This document shows positions 46,305 to 60,312 of a DNA stretch of 64,000 bases, one piece after another (the stretch's first letter is position 1; the number at the start of each line of letters is the position of its first letter). This DNA is from Lycorma delicatula (taxonomy: Eukaryota > Arthropoda > Insecta > Hemiptera > Fulgoridae). Both the position numbers and the translations under genes were made by a program. The notes under the pieces were generated by a model. The model made no database searches and was not told the DNA's origin. It saw nothing but the letters and a program-made list of their open reading frames with translations. The stretch is from assembly GCF_047948215.1 (NCBI RefSeq), contig NC_134455.1, positions 74,968,689 to 75,032,688 of the forward strand, written 5' to 3'.

Positions 46305-46828
46305 CAGAAGAAGAAAAGGAACTTGGTCAATTATAATCCTTTAACATAGCATTTTCTCAAATTAGGAATGTTAAAATTCCTTAAAATTTATTATAAATAT
46401 AATAAATAATTAAGCTATTTTTCAAAGATTCATTACACATTTTTAATAAATCATATTATTTTAATATTATCTTGATTGTTTGTGGTTGACTAATTCTATG
46501 AATAACGAATATATTTAAATTCTTAGATAAAACCATTGTAATAATTTGTAAGTGGGATTAAATTAACGGAATTGTACAAAAAAAAAATCTGTTTTTCCCC
46601 CCTTTTTTTTGCAAGGAGAACAGTGTAATAGTTATAATCGCCCGTAAGCCATAGCTAATAGATCGATATATTGCAGAATAAATAACAAAAACGAGTTTAT
46701 AATTATAAAAAATGAGATGTAATAATACAGTTTACAAAATAAAATTTATTACTACAAAACAGCAAACTAAAAATCGAGTTGAAAAGATCCTACAAAATAA
46801 AAAATGAACGCATCAAAAAATAAAAATG

Positions 46829-46859
46829 ATACGCATCTTTGTTACACAAAGATGCGTAT
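46829..46859. repeat. Perfect 14-bp hairpin with 3-nt loop
   Basis: atacgcatctttgt and acaaagatgcgtat flank a tac loop. It lies in otherwise AT-rich, unassigned DNA. Confidence 0.75.
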
Positions 46860-47369
46860 AAAAATTCATCAGTCATAAAAAAGAAGAGAAAACAATGTTA
46901 CTACTAATAAAAACAAGAAAATATTCTGTTTGAATAAGAAAAATTAGTAATCGTGTTTTAAAAATAAAAAATTGAAAGTGTATAAAAATAATGTAAGTAA
47001 ATGATAAATAAGAAATTAAGAAAAATAAAAGTAATAAAAAGAGAGATTCCAATTTACATCTCATTTAAAAAAATGTGAATTTATATTGTATTACTTTCTC
47101 GTTTAAAATTTTAATATTTAAAGAAGTTAAAAATTATATTACTTTTAGAAGAAAACAGAATGAAATTAATATAGCTTGATATATAAACACAGAAAAAAGG
47201 GAAAACTATTAACTTGTTTAATTTACCTTATGAGAAAACAAAAATTACTTGTTATATGGGTTTTTAAAAACCTTTCTATAAATAATGCGACATATAAGGT
47301 AAAAAAACGTATTTTTTAAGGCGAAAATAATTTAAACTAAGATATAAATTAATAAAGTAAAAATATTAC

Positions 47370-47469
47370 CTGACGATTTTTGCAGATAACGGAAACCAAA
47401 AAAGACAGCCACAAGTACAATAGCTATAAAGCAGGAGATCACTGCACACCTGGTAACCGGCGAACTCAT
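47370..47469 (-). CDS. Putative first coding exon of a host gene, signal-anchor N-terminus
   Basis: On the minus strand an ATG at 47469-47467 opens a 100-nt exon that ends in tcag|gtaata, a good splice donor (GT at 47369-47368), in phase 1. The 33 encoded residues begin MSSPVTRCAVISCF and continue with a hydrophobic helix (about residues 9-26) followed by FRYLQKSS. That is a short cytosolic N-terminus, a transmembrane anchor or signal peptide, and a luminal or extracellular start. The local base composition is markedly less AT-rich than its surroundings. The protein family cannot be told from this exon, and no partner exon was found in the window. It is the only host-gene candidate I can support. 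Confidence 0.5.
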
Positions 47470-47472
47470 GGC

Positions 47473-47560
47473 GCGACTGAACTAAACTGACTGAAAACAG
47501 ATAGGCAACAGTAACAAAAAAGAAAAACAGCGAACGACACCGGCGCTACCGATAGGCTAC
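47473..47560 (-). promoter_or_regulatory. Possible core promoter / 5' UTR of the 47.4-kb gene
   Basis: Directly upstream of the ATG on the minus strand is ttttcagtcagtttagttca, which contains the arthropod initiator TCAGT, in a locally GC-richer segment (gtagcgccggtgtcg near 47530-47550). A tiny upstream frame (ATG to TAG, six codons) lies at about 47551-47571 and would matter only if transcription starts farther upstream. Start site and strength are inferred. Confidence 0.3.
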
Positions 47561-47747
47561 TCTCATGTTGTAACTTCAACTGATTTAAAAGATGACGTGT
47601 AATTAAACTTCATCTCACTAAAATCTAATCAAATATTATTATTATTTGGTATCCTGTTTATTAATGTTTACTTTTATTAACAATCTCATTTCTTAACCAT
47701 GATTATTTAAAAAATAAATTAGTTTGAATTTTACATTCTCTACTTAT

Positions 47748-47790
47748 GTTATTGTAAACTACACAAGTAGTTTGTGTAGTTTACAGTAAC
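47748..47790. repeat. 19-bp inverted repeat
   Basis: gttattgtaaactacacaa and ttgtgtagtttacagtaac pair at 18 of 19 positions around a short loop. It lies about 280 bp upstream of the putative exon start. Confidence 0.7.
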
Positions 47791-48876
47791 ATTCTTATAG
47801 AACTTAAATGTATTTTATAATATTGTCAGTATAAAATAAAAAATTAATAGCATTTGTTTTTTTTTTACAAACAATGAATAGATAAACTAAACTGGCAAGG
47901 AAATAGAAAAATCTTCTCTAATTTAGAAGTAAACCTTTTAGAAACAAATATACTTGTTATTTAAAATGTATTCTGTTTTTTAAATAAACGAACAAAAAGG
48001 TTTTAGTAAAAATTTGTTATTAATACAACTTTAATAAACATTAAAAAAGAGAAGTATAATTTTAAAATTAAAAAATACAATAAATGAGATATAATTAAAA
48101 AAAGTGATAATATCTACTTAAAAAACCGAACAGAATATAAAAAACAACAGCATTTCAGTGTTTTAAATCTCAACTCTTAGAAGTTAATACAAAATGAAAA
48201 ACGGCTGAAAAAAAATTTAAAGCATTCTTTTTTTCAAAGAGGTTTTATTTAAGGTAGTTTTATTATTTTTTGAACTTCATTTTATTTTACATTTTTTTAT
48301 ATTATTTTAATTTTAAATATGAATTGGCTTATAAAAATATGCCGGATATTTGAATAAAAAACTTTACATGAAATACAAAGACGAGAAACTCGTACCTTTT
48401 GATATAAGTAAACAAAAAAAAAGACATGATGCAGAATGCAGAAAAGCGATATAAGACGACACTGTCCCCATATGTGTTATAAGACTCTCTAAAGTATTGG
48501 ACTTAATATTATTTCTATCTTAAGTTTTTCAGCTAGTTTTGTTGGATTTTGGTACGATAAATTTTGAATATCAGAATGACTCAGGCTATATACTAGTAAC
48601 TATAATAGTTTAATGCTAAACAAAGATATCTAAATACATATACAAGATGCTCGGCAATAATTTGGGTGCTGATTTGGAATATTAACATAAGTAAAAATTT
48701 TGTTATAAATATATATGCAGAAGCATTTTGTTTTCAAGTTATTGCAAATAAAATATTTCACCCTGATTTCTGTTCTAAGGAAGTTTAGCCGTAGTTAAAT
48801 TTTCAGACAAAAATGAGAGGATTATTTGATTTTTTCAATGATTTTTTACCAAAAAAATTGAAAGTGAATTTAACTA
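47791..48876. other. AT-rich intergenic DNA, no gene seen
   Basis: Nothing recognised before the transposon terminus at 48877. Confidence 0.6.
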
Positions 48877-48911
48877 CAGAGTGTGTCAGGAGGTCCTCCC
48901 GGGACTTTCAT

Positions 48912-49177
48912 AATTTTTTTTTTTAAAGAGTTGGAGGAACGCCTTTTACGGGCGCCTAAGCAGTGTCGGGCTCGCTAACAGGTTCCGTCGGTTATAACCA
49001 AGGGCGTAAGTATACCTGCGCACTACCGACTAAACCTCCACTCCTGGCTTCCTCCCGTCCTGGGACTGCTTATAAAAACATTTCATCAGAAGAAGGGGGA
49101 ATCGCCCGCACACACAGCCATAACAATCCACAAATGACACACACCACACAACAACACCTTTCATAATCTATTCTATT
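48912..49177 (-). mobile_element. R1-like LINE 3' tail (or derived SINE) inserted in the transposon arm
   Basis: It starts with an A-tail (T-run on + at about 48909-48917) and carries tgtcgggctcgc and actaccgactaaacctcc, shared with the 3' region of the LINE at 57214-57400. The target motif ctttcataa occurs on the left (48904-48912), at 49158-49166 and again at 49181-49189, giving a 9-10-bp target duplication. It interrupts an arm whose intact counterpart is at 51370-51390. Very short length means extreme 5' truncation or a SINE using that tail. Confidence 0.65.
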
Positions 49178-49649
49178 CTTTCATAATCTATTCTAATCGT
49201 GAAAATAATGGAAAAAATTCATGTAAAGATATGCTCTAAAATGCATCACTTGCGAGTTGCGGCTAGTGAAGGATTTCGCTCGAATTTCAGCTACCCCGTT
49301 GAAATCAGGTAGTACTGACATTTTTAGAACGTTAATTAAGGGGCATAATTAATGATTTCCTATGGGTTTTGACCTGAAAATCAAATATAATAGGTACCAG
49401 AACCGAATCTGCAGCATTCTTTGAGAAATCTAGGGTGAAAATCAATAGTTGGTGTAAAAAACCCCTGTTTTCTATGTTTGACGTTCAATAACGTTTTTTT
49501 AAATGGGTAGAAAACACAAAAGATTTTAAACAAAACTTGTTGAGAATTTAATTCTGAACAAAATGGTGTAACATAAGTTGAATAAAACAAAGAAAAGTTA
49601 TAAAAAATCTAATTTTATTTAGAAACAGTACACTAGATTAAAGAGCATA

Positions 49650-50483
49650 ATATGTACCAGTTTATAATAAATGTTCAATAATGAGATCACCATTTTCAAC
49701 ACATTCCTTGGCACGCTTCTTTTGCTTTTGTTGCTTTTTTTAGTTCTTCAGGGCTGTCCTTAAGTTGCTCAGCCGCATCCATAATGTGGACAATTAATTC
49801 CTCAAGAGAAGTATTTTTATTTTGTATACAATATTTTTTCATCCATCCCGATGCAAAAATCTAAAGGTGTTAGATCAGGCGATCTTTGTGATCAAGAATG
49901 TGGACTTCCACGACCGATCCATTTCTCGAGGAAATGATTTAAGTAAGTGGAAACGGCACAAGAGAAGTATGAAGGCCCGCCATTGTGCTGGAAGTATATT
50001 TTGCGTCTCAGTGGTAGAGGAACATCTTCAAGCAGCTGCGGAAATTCTTCTTGAAGAAAGTGCAAGTACACCTCAGCAATTAAGCGGCCAGTTAATATGC
50101 ACGCTCCAAACAACTGATTCCGAAGAAGGCCGCATCATACACTGACGCTACATCTTGTCGAAAATTGCCTTCCACGTTTCATCAGGATTTATTTCTGGCC
50201 ATGTATGCTCATTGAGTAAGTTGTTAACACAATTTCGAATGAAATTTGCCTCGACTGCGAACAAAACATACTTGGGGAGTTTTCGATTTATATTCCACCA
50301 GTTGCAGAACTCCAAGCGAAGCAGACCGTCTCCTGGATATAGAAAATGTTGAGCTGGCTGTTTATGATAATGAAGACTTGTTTTGTTTAAGTGTATTCCA
50401 AACCATTGAATGCGAAACTCCGATCCGCTTAGAAAGACTAACGCCTGGACTGCGCTGAATTGCATCGGTAATAATTTCATCAA
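49650..50483 (-). pseudogene. Mariner-type (DUF4817-class) transposase, frameshifted
   Basis: Two minus-strand frames join near 50113-50150. The first (50148-50483) has VQALVFLSGSEFRIQ, PAQHFLYPGDGLLRLEFCNWW, LFAVEANFIRNCVNNLLNEH and TWPEINPDETWKA. The second (about 49892-50113) has LIAEVYLHFLQEEFPQLLEDV, FQHNGGPSYFS, YLNHFLEKWIGRGSPHS and then RSPDLTPLDF. Relative to the family, the first catalytic Asp (LFTDEA) is Val and the second (QHDGAP) is Asn; only the third block keeps its Asp. The protein could not cut DNA even without the frameshift. Confidence 0.8.
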
Positions 50484-51421
50484 TTACAGTGTCATATTGG
50501 ACAAATAGTTCGTAGCTGTACGAATACTAGGTAGTGAACCCGTTTCCCCAAGATTTCGAAAAGTCGCGCTAATTGTTTTGACATCTGGAATCCTGCGATT
50601 CGGAAAATATTTCGTATTCTACTGCAGCAGCTGTATCATTAAAATTACACACACAAAATGAATTCGATATCTGCGTATTCCTCTGTTGTAAATCATTATG
50701 GCATTACTTCAATGTCAAATCGATCACGTTCAAACTAAAATTCACAGCAAACCTTCGCTAACGACAGCACAGTTCAGTTCACATTACCCGATATACTTAA
50801 TGTACCTTACAGAATAATTTAAACATTACTACAGTATTGCGTACTGTTACTGCGCACCTGATAATATTTTGTTGCAACTTTGAAATAATTTTTATTTATT
50901 TGGTTTTATTTTACAATTGTTGTGTAATATTCAGTTTCTTTTTAATTATTTAACAGTAAATTTTATTTTTCGCATTACCAAAAAAGATTTTGGTTTTTTT
51001 TTAGATTAAATAAGTACTTTTCTGACAGATTTAATAATGTATTGCTTTTAAATAAAATTTGAATTTTACTACCCATTTAACAAAGTTATTGTTCGTCAAA
51101 CATAAAAAACAGAGTTTTTTAGCACAATTTATTGGTTTTCACCCCAGATTTCTCAAAAAACTACTGTAGATACGGTTCTGGGACCTATTTTTTTTTCTTG
51201 TCACAAACCATTAGAAATCACTAATTCTGTCTCTTAATTAACGTAAAAATTTCAGTACGACCTCATTTCAACGGATAGCTGAAATTCAAGCGAAATATTC
51301 TTTCACTAGATGTAACTCGCAAACGAAGGATTTTAGGACATACGTTTATGTAAACTTTTCCCATTATTTTCACGACAGAAGAGGTTATGAAAGTCCCGGG
51401 AGAAGTCCGTGATACACTCTG

Positions 51422-54317
51422 CATATCTTTAGCATTTTCCAAAAAATCTTCGAACATCCAAAAAGTTGGAGTTCAGAAATATCGCTTTGTTTGGCTTGCT
51501 GTAAATTATATTGGTTAAATTGTGAATTAATAAATAAAAAATTTCAAACAAAATTTAATTCCTAGAAAAAAATTTATAAAAATTTAATTATTAGTCGTGA
51601 GACTACTACGACTAAAATTTAATAAAAGTTTAGTCGTGAGAAAATTGGTATTACGATTTTGCATGCAAGACAACTCCCACATCTGTTATCTAATCCAAAC
51701 CAAAAGTTTATAACCGTTTTTATATAAATTTTACAATATGCTTATAAAATATAACCTAAAGTTTTTTCCTGAATTTGGAAATAAGAAAATACGGTCTGTT
51801 TTTCTCATAAAGCTTGTAAATGCTAAAAGTTTTTATATAGATCAGTCACCAAAATAAACTGTGACAGTGTCAATTTATGATATATCTGAATTTTCTGTTG
51901 TTGGAAAATTTTGGTTAAAGCATTTAATCTAATATTTCATCAAAAAAGTTTGTATTAATTATATTAATAGATCATTTTTCCATCTGATTGTTTTCTGAAG
52001 TAGGTAGAAATGCCGATAGAATATTTTGGGGAAGAAAGCTGTCTTGATTCTGCTTGTTGAAACAATTTTTATAGTTAGCTGGATATTATTGAAGGGATGT
52101 TTTAATACAACCGGTGTAAATTCAAAATTTGTAATTAACGTATAACCTGACAATGTATTATTATTATCACTCATAATTTATAAAAATGGAATATAAGTTT
52201 TAGATTATGAAAGTGAATAAAAATAGATTGAAATGCTATTTAATCTAATAGCTATTTAATGCCTTTCAATTTTCAGCATAATTAAAATAGTTAAAAGTAA
52301 AATCTTACATAAATTCCGTGAAATAATAAACATACTGCACGTAAAGAAAAGAGAATTAATGAGGCAAATAATGAAGAAAAAAGTAAAATTAAGGAAACAC
52401 ATTCAGTAACACTTTTTACTGCTAGATTATATCCAGAATTCCATAATGAGGTTTTAAAAATAAATAAAAATATTTCTTTTAACTGGCATTTATCCAGCAT
52501 CATTCATGGGACCTTTATGAAGAGTTTTACACCTAATTCATTAAACAAATTCTATATTAAAAAAAATTTAAATCAATAATCAAGCTTTATTTATTAAATT
52601 ATATTATATAATCTTTCATAATTTTATTTTGGACTCTCAATCTCTAGTTAATTCTTGAAAGAGTTTCCATTAATCCAGTATAAATATAATTAAAAATATC
52701 TATTCATATTATTTATTTTAATTATATTGAAATTTATTTTAAATATTTTTAAAAACACTTCCAAGATTATTCCTACTAAATTACTAAGTTGCTTAATTAT
52801 TTTTTATACATATTACATACAAATAAATTTATAAACATTTTAAGGACTTCTTTGCTACTTGAATTGAGTTGTAAAAAATGTTCTTCAAATTTCAATTTGT
52901 TTAGTGTCAGTTGCCATTTGATTGACATAAATTACTTGATCTTATTTCAAGAAAATCAATTTAGGAGTTCTTGAGTTACATCGTAGTTATCAAGAAAAGT
53001 CATTTTAGAGATAGTGAATCCGATCTTGAGAATTTTTATGTTTTCTTGTTACGTAGTAAAAAGTAATTTATTTATGCTTTACATAGATGAGCTGACACAA
53101 CTGAAAAAATATCTGTTATAATGTTGAGTTTACATCTTCTTGAGTATTTTGTTTTTTTTTTTTACTTTTACTTTCTGACTAAACAGAATACATTAATATA
53201 TAAGGGGAATTATAGTAATTTGGTAAATTTTTGGTGCATGGTTAAGTTCCATTTCTGGAAGTTTTGAAATCCCTTGAATTCAAAAAACAAATCCTGTGGC
53301 AACAATCTGAATTTATGAATGTATGTATAATGATGTCTATTTTGCTTAATAGTTAGACATTATCAAGAAATCTTAAAAGATAACTTACCAATCAAATGGT
53401 ATGTTGGTTTAATGGTTTACAATGGAATTTTGTTATTAACATTTTATAAATAACAAAAAATACCTTATTTCTTCTCCAATTTTTTTACTGGGCAGTGAAA
53501 CATTTATCTCCCTTCTCAACCAGTGGTGGGTAAATTTTTACAATCAAATTTCAAGTTTTTCTATATGCTTGTATTTTTTATGCATAATATTATCATGGAG
53601 ATCTCTAATATCACATAATTATATTTTTGAAACCATTACAAATATGAATTTTTTATATTGCAATTGACTACATTTTTTTTTGAATTGGAAGACATAAAAA
53701 ATCTAGTTTATTGTCTAGTGCCATTTGGTTTTCTAAAAAATAATATAATCATGTCACAAAACAATTTCTTTTGTTATCTAATTCACTGAAATTGTTTGTC
53801 ATTTAGGAGTTAGTGTACATAATCAAGTACATTAGCCAACCATACTATTCTCTTCCTTCTGTAGAAGAAAAAAATACAATAATTCACAGGCAATTTATAT
53901 GACAGTCAAAATGTAATACCACACAAAAGGCATTTGAAATTAACATAACCGAACTGAGGGAATAGCAGTGACAGGGATGATTATGTAAAGAGTAATGCCC
54001 TAAACATTTAGGATAAACCACACTTTAGCTATAATGAATGTGTATTAATTATGACCAGACAATTGGTATTGTCTTTATTGCACTCAGTCAGTTGGTCATA
54101 TGATTAATTCCTGGGAAGGGTCTGGGATTTTTTCAAACAGCTAGATTGTGATACAAAATAACATTAAAACATGAATTCTCTTGAATAATTTAATATAAAA
54201 ACAGGAAATGAATCACAAGTAAATTAAATTTACTATGCAAGATATATATTATAAACAAAAGGTACTTACATACCTGTACTATTACTTATCCTGCAGTGAT
54301 AGATGAAAAGATGATAA
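51422..54317. other. AT-rich intergenic DNA, no gene seen
   Basis: No coding support. A segment near 52085-52115 (ttttaatacaaccggtgtaaa) recurs near 45600-45620 (ttttaatacaactggtgtaaa), so fragments of a dispersed repeat are present. Confidence 0.6.
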
Positions 54318-54395
54318 ACCTTTACTCAGAATTGAACCTGATACCTGTTGCTCTAGGAGAAATTGGTATTGAGTAGACCAACTGACCTACCAAAC
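54318..54395 (-). mobile_element. tRNA-like SINE head
   Basis: On the minus strand taggtcagttgg (54378-54389) matches an A box and ggttcaattct (54328-54338) a B box, about 40 nt apart. The continuation ctgagtaaaggttt resembles the SINE copies (cctagtaaagg). The acceptor stem does not pair and no anticodon stem is convincing, so it is not called a functional tRNA. Confidence 0.4.
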
Positions 54396-56104
54396 AGAAA
54401 ATCAATTGTTTCTGTTTTCTATTTAATAATATCTACGGATCATAAATCATAATACTATCATCTTTAAATCATTTACACAATTTATCATAAATCATGTTGG
54501 ATGTAATTAATATAATACAAAAATTAATTAACAATAAATAGCTTCAGTATGTAATAATATTTTGTTAGAATCTGAAATTTCTAAATTTAATACATCATAC
54601 AGGTTTTATAATTAGTTTGTTAATTTTAGTCCATTTTTCTGTTAGCACGTAATTTCTTATGTGAAAAGGTTATGTCCATTCTTACCAATGGAATAATTTT
54701 TATTTTTTAGTAGTCTTTAAAGTTACGCGTTGCAACATAACTCTCCATTTAAAATGCTTGAGTTGCTCCTGCTTTATTCTTGGGATGTGGTAATTTCATA
54801 CTGAAAAAATATTTTTTTTCAAGAAAGAAGTCTGTTAAATTTCATTTTTCTAATTTTATCTGCTGAAAAATTATTTATGAGTTGCCAACTTTCAAAAATA
54901 TTTTTACCTCTGGATGTGGTCTCTTAATTAAATTCTTTTTAAATTGTTAAGAATCTAAGATTTAGGATTTTGATTTTATTATTATAGAATGTATGTTAGA
55001 AAATAACCTCAGCAAGTTTTTGAAAAAAATCATCATGAGTGGGATGAATGTCTATATAAACATTTAAAAATATATTCTGAATAAAAATAGCCAAAAATTT
55101 TATTGCCTTCATTTTCAGATTGTTTTTCCTTTCTTTTGTCTGATCATGATTAAAAAAAATAATTGCTTAAATAATAATTACTATGAAAGTGGTAGGTGGT
55201 GCTTCTGATCTGTCCAAGTATCATGGAAGCAAAATGAACATTGCAAAACCATCATTATCACAAATGAAAGTAACTTTTTTCACTTGGGTATTGACTGGTT
55301 TGATGGACCTCTCCATTCTGCTCTAATCCTTAATTTCTGCTTATTTGTTTTATCTTGTATATTTAAGTATTTATTTAACTTTTATTAATCTACATATATT
55401 TTGCTATCTAAACTTCTTCAATTGCTACCTTGATCAATCCTAATTACATATGTCCCTATGTAGGTTGATTATTTGCTTTTTCTTCATTATTATTGAACTG
55501 ATTGCTTCCTTTCCTTATCTTTTATTCCCTCTTCATGGAACAAGTGCATGAAAGTTGGGTAATTTGCCGGCTTCAGTTTTGGATAATTTTGATGCCTTCT
55601 GTTAAGTAGGTAAGGCTGTATAGCCATTCCAGCCACAGTGTAATATGTTGGTTGTGGTAATTGAATATATTAAGTAATTACCAAATTAATAAGCTATGGA
55701 TAATTTACACTTTATTTACTTTTAAATTTACATTGAATTAATTAATACATTAAATCATAATAGTAATAATCAAATTAGTAATGTTGTTTAGTTTACAGTT
55801 TAAAGGAAAGTGAAGTCATAAGTTAGTAACTGCTTAATAATACTTATGCTCACAGTGGACATGAATAAGATAAAATTCTTTTTATTATTTTATGTTTATA
55901 GATGTAATTTTGTTTAATTCAAGAATATATTTCTTCACTACAAGCTGTTACAGGCTCAATTACAATTTAGCCTCATGTTGATTACTACTAAGACAGGACT
56001 GTGAAATGAATCTAAAAAGAAAATATAAAACAAAATAATTCAGACATTGAAATATAATTTAAATTAACTATACTGGTTTTGAATTAGGGATTAGTAGTTG
56101 CTAC
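54396..56104. other. AT-rich intergenic DNA, no gene seen
   Basis: No gene recognised. The block at 54750-54770 (aaatgcttgagttgctcctg) resembles 46105-46125 (aaatgtttgagttgcttcct), a shared dispersed repeat. Confidence 0.55.
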
Positions 56105-56480
56105 AGCTAGAAAAAGTGTCTTGTTATGTATTATGTTTGGAGTTTACTTCTGTATGGATGTGAAACATGGAACAGGGATATTAACAGAAAGTGAAAAAGA
56201 AAGGCGGAGACATTTAAAATGTGGACATGTAGAAAATATAAGAAGAATTAAATGGATCTACAAAGTGAAAAAATGAATTAGTAATAAGAAATGTTAACAA
56301 GTACAAGTTATTCAGAAGGTTAATCAGAACACTTCAGAATAGTAAAGCTAATTGCTGGAACACACATTGATTGTTATCAGAAGGTAAAAAAAAATAGAAG
56401 TCGGAAAATAGTAAAGATTATAGATGATTTAAAAGTAAATTGGAGGTAATAAGATCTTAAAAGTTTAACTGGGAATACCA
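56105..56480 (+). pseudogene. LINE ORF2 C-terminal fragment (RTE-like)
   Basis: Plus-strand codons read KKCLVMYYVWSLLLYGCETW (about 56110-56170), then KRKAETFKMWTCRKY (about 56195-56240), matching the VYVWSVALFGSETW ... MWCYRRML block of the LINE at 19198-19599. A degraded tail follows. Stops are frequent. Neither element end is identifiable. Confidence 0.6.
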
Positions 56481-56532
56481 GATAATGAAGGTGGATATAG
56501 TGCAAGTCATCTGTCTCAGGGCAGTTAACCAC

Positions 56533-56534
<2 letters not shown>

Positions 56535-56566
<32 letters not shown>
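56535..56566. repeat. (TA)n microsatellite
   Basis: Uninterrupted ta/at alternation, flanked by AT-rich DNA without genes up to 57106. Confidence 0.9.
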
Positions 56567-56570
<4 letters not shown>

Positions 56571-57106
56571 AATATGTGTAATACAATATTAGTATATTGT
56601 ATTAATATACAAAGTCTCATGTAAAAAAAAAAAAAAAAACACATAAAGGACTAATTAAACAAAAATACAAGTAAATTTAAATTATAATAAATTTTATTAA
56701 AAAAAATTATAATTGTTAAAAAAATAATAAATTATAATTCATAATTACTCATTATTACTTAAAATGTATTTAAAAATCATTGATTATGTTTAAAAAAAAA
56801 TGTAATCTATATCATTTATTCATTTTGGTAAATAATGAGCAAAAAATTTCTCATAATGGGTTTATAATTAGTAATTATAATTTGTATTAAATGTACACAC
56901 AATATACGTATATATATTGTTGCATGTTTGTGGCTCGATTAGGATTTTGAGAAATTGTCAATTGAAAATGTTTATATAATTACAATTTATTGGTTTTAAA
57001 ACGTAAGTAAAAAAAGACAAATCAAATAATAATAATAAAATAAATAATAAAAATAGTAATCATAACCATAATAATAATCAGAATAATAATAATGATGACA
57101 GCAAAC

Positions 57107-59962
<2,856 letters not shown>

Positions 59963-60312
59963 CTGCAGATATGACATTTTTAACGATTACGGAAATGGAT
60001 TTATACCGCCTTTAGAGCTGGCGATGTGGCGGCCACGGTCAAAGTTATTTGCAGGTGTAACGGAGACCTTTCGTCGTCCACATGCCCCCTGCGATGGCAA
60101 GCATGTAGTTAAGGTGCCCATGTTCGGAGCATGGGAGCCCTGAAAGCTTCGGTGTGTAGGGGCCTGGAGTCAGTGCAGAGACTGCGCATCCGCTCTCTGC
60201 CAGGACATATGCCGGTTCCACCGGAGTACCGGAACGGACCTCCAGGGTTGGTAGCCCTGGAGTGGGGGTGTACCCCGGCGGCTAGCCTTACTACAGAAGG
60301 GATTACTTGTTC
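59963..60312 (+). other. 5' untranslated region of the I/Jockey-group LINE
   Basis: It is shared with 11966-12335 (reverse complement): tttagagctggc, ctgcgatggcaa, gggagccctgaaa, ggcctggagtcagtgcagag, ctggagtgggggt. Conservation between the two copies helps place the element 5' end near 59963. An internal promoter is expected but not identified. Confidence 0.65.

Larger units (their letters stand above)
44932..47369. other. Non-coding AT-rich DNA, possibly intron of the 47.4-kb gene
   Basis: No exon with supportable protein similarity is seen. If the exon at 47370-47469 is real, this DNA is the start of its first coding intron (minus strand). It contains (TA)n at 45438-45471, the GT/GC alternating tract at 46251-46304, and a hairpin at 46829-46859. 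Confidence 0.5.
48877..51421 (-). mobile_element. Mariner-type transposon with about 385-bp terminal inverted repeats
   Basis: The outer ends cagagtgt(g/a)tca..ctcccgggactttcataa pair over about 37 bp. Beyond the nested insert the match continues: left 49186-49535 versus right 51035-51380, including gcgagttgcggctagtgaa / gcgagttacatctagtgaa, ttgacg(t/a)(t/a)caataac and ttaaatgggtag. The left end follows a TA; the right flank is CA-TA, so the duplication is imperfect. The transposase is on the minus strand. The element is dead, and a 266-bp LINE tail has inserted in the left arm. Confidence 0.85.

Noticed and set aside
49822..50458. Plus-strand frames over the mariner-type element
   Set aside because: The minus strand encodes recognisable transposase in the same place.
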